The notes beneath the pieces are model-generated. The model did no database searches, was not told where the DNA came from, and saw only the letters and a program-made list of their open reading frames with translations. The translations under genes were made by a program, and so were the position numbers. Below, one piece after another: positions 6,039 through 8,704 of a DNA stretch of 8,704 bases (its first letter is position 1; each line of letters starts with the position of its first letter). Where the stretch lies: contig CAZIID010000021.1 in the NCBI GenBank assembly GCA_964539415.1, positions 1 to 8,704 on the forward strand, given 5' to 3'. Source of the DNA: CAYQFQ01 sp964539415. GTDB taxonomy: Bacteria > Patescibacteriota > Minisyncoccia > Phycocordibacterales > GWA1-40-21.

Positions 6039-6583
6039 AAGAAAAATTAGATATTTTGGTAGTGGAGGACAACCCTTTACATCAAGAATCAGCAAGACGA
6101 TTATTGGCAGATCATAACCTAACATTGGTAGGCACATTTGATGAAGCTGCAGATTTTCTTAATGGAAGCTCTAATTACGCTCCCAAGAAAATAGAACAAA
6201 GAAAATATGATGCTGTTTTAACAGATATGTTCTTACCGCAGGGAAGAGGAGATTGCCAAAGAGATAGATCTCAGGCGAGTGTAGAAAATCCGTTTGGATA
6301 TCCTATTGCATTATTAGCTTGCAAAAAAGAAGTTCCTTATGTTGCAATTTTATCACAAGTGGATCACCATTCAAGTCCAATGGCTTATAGCATGGATTTG
6401 TTTATTTTAGAAAAGAGACAATCTTCTCTAGGACAAATTCTTGAGAGATCTCCTACGCTAATAGAAATGAAAAAATCTAGATTACTAATTAGTGATACCT
6501 CGAAATTTTCGGAAGAGGTTGGCGAAGGAAAATATGCAAAAAATTGGAAAGCTGCTCTTGATTATGTAATGACAAAACAATAA
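6035..6583 (+). CDS. Receiver-domain (CheY-like) response regulator, single domain, divergent
   Basis: This 182-aa protein begins with a beta1 strand and acidic pair (DILVVEDNP, Glu11/Asp12). The likely phospho-acceptor Asp64 lies in YDAVLTDMFLP, and Ser107 in VAILSQVDHH fills the conserved Thr/Ser position. The usual Lys-Pro after beta5 is not evident; Lys127 is a weak candidate. It has no DNA-binding output domain. The GYPIALLACKKEVPYVAILS segment, the following HH, and a C-terminal KNWKAAL tail resemble a receiver-like family I recall from CPR bacteria and some DPANN archaea (recollection, not a search). The ATG at 6035 has a strong AAGGAGG 8 nt upstream and overlaps the mini-ORF stop. It ends just before a hairpin terminator. 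No histidine kinase is present in the window, so the input is unknown and it may act without phosphorylation. The receiver fold is fairly certain; its signalling role is inferred. Confidence 0.78.
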   Translation: MKEKLDILVVEDNPLHQESARRLLADHNLTLVGTFDEAADFLNGSSNYAPKKIEQRKYDAVLTDMFLPQGRGDCQRDRSQASVENPFGYPIALLACKKEVPYVAILSQVDHHSSPMAYSMDLFILEKRQSSLGQILERSPTLIEMKKSRLLISDTSKFSEEVGEGKYAKNWKAALDYVMTKQ

Positions 6584-6589
6584 ATTTAT

Positions 6590-6618
6590 CTCGCTCTCAC
6601 GAGCGAGTTTTTATTTTT
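6590..6618 (+). terminator. Hairpin plus T-tract terminator after the response regulator
   Basis: CTCGCTC (6590-6596) and GAGCGAG (6601-6607) form a perfect 7-bp GC-rich stem with a TCAC tetraloop, followed by TTTTTATTTTT. It looks like a bacterial intrinsic terminator, and the T-tract alone would also favour archaeal termination. The T-tract is at the same time the 5' strand of stem III of the hammerhead ribozyme that follows. Since the next genes lack an obvious promoter, termination is probably partial. Confidence 0.8.
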
Positions 6619-6670
6619 ATTATCGGTAAAAGTCCGATAACTGATGAGGCATGAGCCGAAAAAAATAAAA
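6609..6670 (+). ncRNA. Type III hammerhead ribozyme
   Basis: All hammerhead core elements are present in order. Stem III 5' strand is 6609-6618. The cleavage triplet is UUA (6617-6619), cutting after A6619. Stem I is 6620-6626 paired with 6634-6640 (TTATCGG/CCGATAA, 7 bp, 7-nt loop TAAAAGT). The invariant CTGATGA is at 6641-6647. Stem II is GGC-ATGA-GCC at 6648-6657, and GAA is at 6658-6660. Stem III 3' strand (AAAAATAAAA, 6661-6670) pairs perfectly with its partner over 10 bp. The open end is stem III, so this is type III. The short stem II and ATGA tetraloop resemble known minimal hammerheads with a GUGA loop. It lies between the terminator and the next cistron, so readthrough mRNA should self-cleave, leaving a 5'-OH RNA for the downstream genes. 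Structure is seen in sequence; activity is inferred. Confidence 0.88.
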
Positions 6671-6723
6671 TGGAAAAGAAAAAACAATCAAACATGAAAG
6701 GAGGTAGAAATAATGATGAATAA
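6670..6723 (+). CDS. Possible 17-aa mini-ORF overlapping the start of the next gene
   Basis: The frame (MEKKKQSNMKGGRNNDE) starts on the last base of ribozyme stem III, contains the Shine-Dalgarno of the next gene, and stops 8 nt inside it. The arrangement repeats that of the 30-aa mini-ORF before the response regulator. It has no clear Shine-Dalgarno of its own and a low-complexity composition, so it may be chance. Confidence 0.2.
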   Translation: MEKKKQSNMKGGRNNDE

Positions 6724-7195
6724 CAGGATATATCGTGTAATCTCTAAAGAAACTATTGAGTTAGAGAGGGAGCTAGAAAAAAAGATCAAAGAAGCCATGG
6801 AAGTACCCGAATTTTTACCGGTAATTGGGGGAATTCAAAAGTATGGTTTTTTTACGGATTTATTATTTGACAAAGAAAAAAAGGGGATAGCTTATATCGC
6901 TGAAAGACATACCCCCTACTCGGACCGGGTTAAAATTCCAGTTCAATCATCATTTGCAGTTCAATCATCTTTAGGAGGTGCTCTTAATGAAGAAATGATG
7001 TATCCAAGAACGCGACATGATGGGGCGTTTATGAAATTATTAAGCTTGGAGATTACAAAAGAAGATTTCTTAGTAGGGGTCATGCTTGAGGGTTCGGAAA
7101 AAAGTATAACTTACAATCTCAAAAAACAAGCGACTTTTGAAGAGTTAGACCCAACTGAACAAATGTTAAGGAGGCTACCGAGCATAATGTTTTAA
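6713..7195 (+). CDS. Hypothetical protein (160 aa), first gene after the ribozyme
   Basis: This protein has no recognised family. It has a short N-terminal charged helix (about residues 12-32, ETIELERELEKKIKEAMEV), followed by an apparently mixed alpha/beta soluble domain with a basic-aromatic stretch (YIAERHTPYSDRVKIPVQ, about 61-78). It has no signal peptide or membrane segment. The start is supported by AAAGGAGG 8 nt upstream of the ATG at 6713; a second ATG follows immediately. It is preceded by a terminator and hammerhead and has no obvious TATA box. Expression probably depends on readthrough of the upstream operon followed by ribozyme cleavage. It belongs with the next two genes as a same-strand cargo set in the inverted-repeat-bounded segment. 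Confidence 0.75.
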   Translation: MMNNRIYRVISKETIELERELEKKIKEAMEVPEFLPVIGGIQKYGFFTDLLFDKEKKGIAYIAERHTPYSDRVKIPVQSSFAVQSSLGGALNEEMMYPRTRHDGAFMKLLSLEITKEDFLVGVMLEGSEKSITYNLKKQATFEELDPTEQMLRRLPSIMF

Positions 7196-7197
7196 TA

Positions 7198-7219
7198 AAG
7201 GCATGAAAAAAATAAAATG
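7198..7219 (+). repeat. Partial echo of the ribozyme 3' half
   Basis: AAGGCATGAAAAAAATAAAA followed by TGG resembles 6646-6673 (GAGGCATGA, GCCGA, then AAAAAATAAAATGG), with the five-base GCCGA missing. It lacks CTGATGA and stem I, so it cannot form a hammerhead. It precedes the next gene as the ribozyme precedes the 6713 gene. It could be a remnant of a small duplication or chance in an A-rich leader. Confidence 0.3.
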
Positions 7220-7717
7220 GTAAACATGGCAGGTAAAATAGGATTTGAAGAATATGTTGATGTCTTAAATAGATTGAGCCATAAAGATTTGAACAGCGGG
7301 CTATATCTTCCTGGAGATAATATCCAAATTAATATAGATACTTCTCCAAAAAATGTTAAAGACGGATTGATTAGAAGTCATAAATTTGAATTAAGAAATT
7401 GGCCTCAAGATCAAGGAAAATATCAGCTTGAACATTTGACAACAGGAGCACATATTTTAGTAAAATATGAGGGCATATTCGAAGACTACTCTAAAGGATG
7501 GAGAACTCCCGAGCCAAATGAAGGCTACATAACAATTCATCCTGAAGGTTTTAAACCAAGAAGAGGAGATTCGTTGGGGAAAAGAGTTCTGCCAGATATT
7601 CTCGAATTCGCAAAGGCTGAACAAATTAGATTAAATGCTCTTTGGAGAATGGCAAACCAGGACAAATCTGATTCAGAATATTATAGAGTTACTTATGAGC
7701 CAAGGAGTAGAAAATGA
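7217..7717 (+). CDS. Hypothetical protein (166 aa)
   Basis: This protein has no recognised family. After a helical N-terminus (about residues 8-25) the middle looks beta-rich, with SHKFELRNWPQ, YQLEHLTTGAHILVKYEG and GYITIHPEGFKPRRGD (about 54-123), and then a C-terminal helix (about 127-148). It is soluble, with no membrane segment. The start is uncertain: ATG 7217 or the in-frame ATG 7226 (giving MAGKIGF). An AAAGG at 7197-7201 is better placed for a six-codon frame (7203-7223) that overlaps 7217, so re-initiation is possible. It lies 21 bp after the preceding gene and overlaps the next by 4 bp, so it is co-transcribed and probably works with both. Confidence 0.75.
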   Translation: MVNMAGKIGFEEYVDVLNRLSHKDLNSGLYLPGDNIQINIDTSPKNVKDGLIRSHKFELRNWPQDQGKYQLEHLTTGAHILVKYEGIFEDYSKGWRTPEPNEGYITIHPEGFKPRRGDSLGKRVLPDILEFAKAEQIRLNALWRMANQDKSDSEYYRVTYEPRSRK

Positions 7718-8499
7718 CAACACAAAATAGAGAAGTTCATTCGCTGGAAGAATACAAAATCGAAAATGAAAAATTAGAAGAATTTATTGATCAAATTGAA
7801 GGTGCAGTGCCAAAAGAAAACGGATTAAATATTTATGCTCCTGGATTTTGGCCAGCTTACGCGAAGTTTATGCAACCTTTAGTTGCACAATACATGAAAG
7901 AATATTCTCAGGACAAACGAAGTAGTTTAGAGAGTAGATGTTTTTCAGGAGGATCAATGTTACACGATAATCGAAATCACGCAGTAAAAATCATTGGCAG
8001 AGGTTTGTTTAAGCTTTTAGTCAAAAGAAATTATTTGGAGGAATCTGAATGTTCTTTGTTTTTCCCAGCAATGCCTTGTTATGATATCGGCTCAGGAAAA
8101 CATATGTCGGGTGTAGATTTACAAACTAACGAGAAAGCACTTCAATTACAAAAATCAGCTTTGATTAGGTTATTAGCTCACCCAAATTCAAAAGAAATTA
8201 ATAGTGTAATGCAAGAATTTGTATCTTTTAGCAAGGGTTATGTTTTTGACTCTAGGCTAAGAGGCATTTCTGATGAGGATCCAGATGTCTTTCAAAGTTG
8301 TGCTCTCGATCTTGGAGCAGAGAAGTATAAAGAAGTTTGTCAATCCGCAGATGAATATTTGGATTCATATAAACAATATTCTCCTGGTTTATCTCTTGCA
8401 ATGCATATATTCCCAAAGGTTAAAAGTAATTTTCATGGGTTGGAAAGAATCCAAGAAAATATTTCAATGCTAAGGGAAAATATTAGAAAACAGAGATGA
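7714..8499 (+). CDS. Hypothetical protein (261 aa), last gene of the cargo B operon
   Basis: This protein has no recognised family. It begins with a charged helix (about residues 10-30), followed by a hydrophobic-aromatic patch (NIYAPGFWPAYAKFMQPLV, about 39-57). A conserved-looking segment follows (SRCFSGGSMLHDNRNHAVKI, about 73-92), then CSLFFPAMPCYDIGSGKHM (about 112-130) and a mainly helical C-terminal half. Several Cys and His residues (His84, His89, Cys112, Cys121) could bind metal or form an active site, but no known motif is matched. It starts in an ATGA overlap with the preceding gene, with AAGGAG 6 nt upstream. The stop codon lies 1 bp before the right inverted repeat, so the operon fills the bounded segment exactly. 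Confidence 0.78.
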   Translation: MTTQNREVHSLEEYKIENEKLEEFIDQIEGAVPKENGLNIYAPGFWPAYAKFMQPLVAQYMKEYSQDKRSSLESRCFSGGSMLHDNRNHAVKIIGRGLFKLLVKRNYLEESECSLFFPAMPCYDIGSGKHMSGVDLQTNEKALQLQKSALIRLLAHPNSKEINSVMQEFVSFSKGYVFDSRLRGISDEDPDVFQSCALDLGAEKYKEVCQSADEYLDSYKQYSPGLSLAMHIFPKVKSNFHGLERIQENISMLRENIRKQR

Positions 8500-8500
8500 C

Positions 8501-8558
8501 CTTCCCAGTCACCATCTTGTGACAATTACTCTCGACAAGATTTAAAAAGTCAACCCAT
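8501..8558. repeat. Right inverted repeat, candidate recombination site
   Basis: This is the inverted partner of 4875-4932 (53 of 58 identical), with the identical 30-bp core at 8529-8558 and the dyad GTCAC-N6-GTGAC at 8508-8523. Similarity beyond 8558 is gapped and ends at an ATG (8571) in the place equivalent to the recombinase start. It begins immediately after the stop codon of the last cargo gene. No second recombinase sequence follows. Confidence 0.9.
8541..8548 (+). promoter_or_regulatory. Outward TATA box in the right inverted repeat
   Basis: TTTAAAAA is the mirror of the recombinase TATA box and lies about 27 nt before the ATG at 8571. If the left copy is a promoter, this copy should also fire, outward to the right. 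It may drive the short ORF at 8571 or simply be a by-product of the repeat. Confidence 0.45.
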
Positions 8559-8570
8559 TACACAACAGCG

Positions 8571-8699
8571 ATGGGAAATCTCTCAATTAAAAATTTTAAA
8601 ATTAAATTAAATTATCCACCCATCGAAATGGTCATACGTCCTGTCACGGCGGTTTGGGCGTTCTGGAAAAGTTATATGCTCGACGGTCGTCCTTTATAA
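8571..8699 (+). CDS. Possible 42-aa ORF downstream of the right repeat
   Basis: The frame begins MGNLSIKNFKIKLNY and ends YMLDGRPL. Its ATG sits where the recombinase ATG sits in the left copy, at leaderless distance from the repeat's TATA box. It shows no similarity to the recombinase N-terminus and overlaps a probable promoter near 8671, so it may be chance. It has no recognised domain. Confidence 0.25.
   Translation: MGNLSIKNFKIKLNYPPIEMVIRPVTAVWAFWKSYMLDGRPL
8665..8678 (+). promoter_or_regulatory. Probable BRE/TATA promoter for a gene beyond the window
   Basis: GGAAAA (8665-8670) followed by GTTATATG (8671-8678) fits an archaeal BRE/TATA pair. Transcription would begin near 8700, so the gene would lie past the right edge. 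A second TATA-like TTTATAAG at 8693-8700 is an alternative. The surrounding 8620-8670 is clearly GC-richer than the rest of the window. Confidence 0.4.
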
Positions 8700-8704
8700 G
8701 CTGG

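Larger units (their letters stand above)
4859..8573. other. Putative invertible DNA segment (module B)
   Basis: Two convergent copies of the same site bound regulator B, the cargo operon and the ribozyme, with the tyrosine recombinase immediately outside the left copy. The genes inside fit the boundaries tightly, ending 10 bp from the left repeat and 1 bp from the right. Site-specific recombination between inverted sites flips the DNA between them. No transposase lies inside and no obvious target-site duplication flanks the repeats, which argues against a simple transposon. Inversion has not been observed; it is inferred from layout. Confidence 0.55.

Noticed and set aside
5910..6137. Antisense ORF of 75 codons over the cargo B promoter and response-regulator start
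   Set aside because: It runs across a TATA box, the mini-ORF and the start of a well-supported gene, has no ribosome site and a hydrophobic composition typical of the reverse strand of an AT-rich gene.
6713..7717. Toxin-antitoxin pair
   Set aside because: The gene sizes are larger than typical, no known toxin fold or motif is visible, and a three-gene set with a response regulator does not fit.
8270..8276. CTGATGA in the last cargo gene
   Set aside because: No stem II plus GAAA follows and no flanking stems pair; it encodes part of the 261-aa protein.
8273..8473. Plus-strand ORF of 66 codons inside the last cargo gene
   Set aside because: It is an out-of-frame shadow of the 261-aa coding sequence with no supporting start signal.
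4875..8558. Transposon with terminal inverted repeats
   Set aside because: No transposase lies between the repeats and no obvious target-site duplication flanks them; the nearest recombinase is a tyrosine enzyme just outside. Kept as a less likely alternative.

Overview
The window is AT-rich and looks archaeal, most like a small-genome DPANN-type lineage (Woesearchaeota/Pacearchaeota-like; this placement is an inference). The evidence is promoter architecture. Several genes have a TTTATATA- or TTTAAAAA-type TATA box centred 26-27 nt before the start codon, which implies leaderless mRNAs. There are two Lrp/AsnC-like regulators and a tyrosine recombinase with the Y-x-x-R form of box II that is known in archaeal integrases. 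Genes inside the 6035-8499 operon instead use strong GGAGG-type Shine-Dalgarno sites and ATGA overlaps, as expected for internal cistrons.

Layout. (A) 1-3678: two tandem paralogous genes of unknown function (442 and 438 aa, minus strand) diverge from a 302-aa regulator with two helix-turn-helix domains. (Int) 3701-4861: a tyrosine recombinase. (B) 4875-8558: a 3.7-kb segment bounded by near-perfect inverted repeats (53 of 58 bp identical, including an identical 30-bp core). It holds a second, paralogous double-HTH regulator (minus strand) and a divergent plus-strand operon: a 30-codon leaderless mini-ORF, a receiver-like response regulator, a hairpin terminator, a hammerhead ribozyme and three genes of unknown function. 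The recombinase gene begins just outside the left repeat, and its TATA box lies inside that repeat. (Right edge) 8559-8704: a possible 42-aa ORF at the position equivalent to the recombinase start, then a GC-richer stretch with a likely promoter for a gene beyond the window.

How it may work together. Modules A and B follow one plan: a double-HTH regulator divergent from cargo genes, a dyad between the two TATA boxes, and a second dyad at the cargo transcription start. The 9-mer TTGTTACTA is present at both cargo starts. This suggests two autoregulated cassettes built from a common ancestor. The arrangement of the inverted repeats and recombinase suggests that module B is an invertible segment. 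Inversion would change whether regulator B or the cargo operon reads toward the recombinase.

The most striking single element is a complete type III hammerhead ribozyme at 6609-6670. Its stem III 5' strand is also the T-tract of the preceding terminator, so RNA that reads through the terminator is predicted to self-cleave before the downstream genes. The functions of the five cargo proteins without a recognised domain could not be determined from sequence alone.
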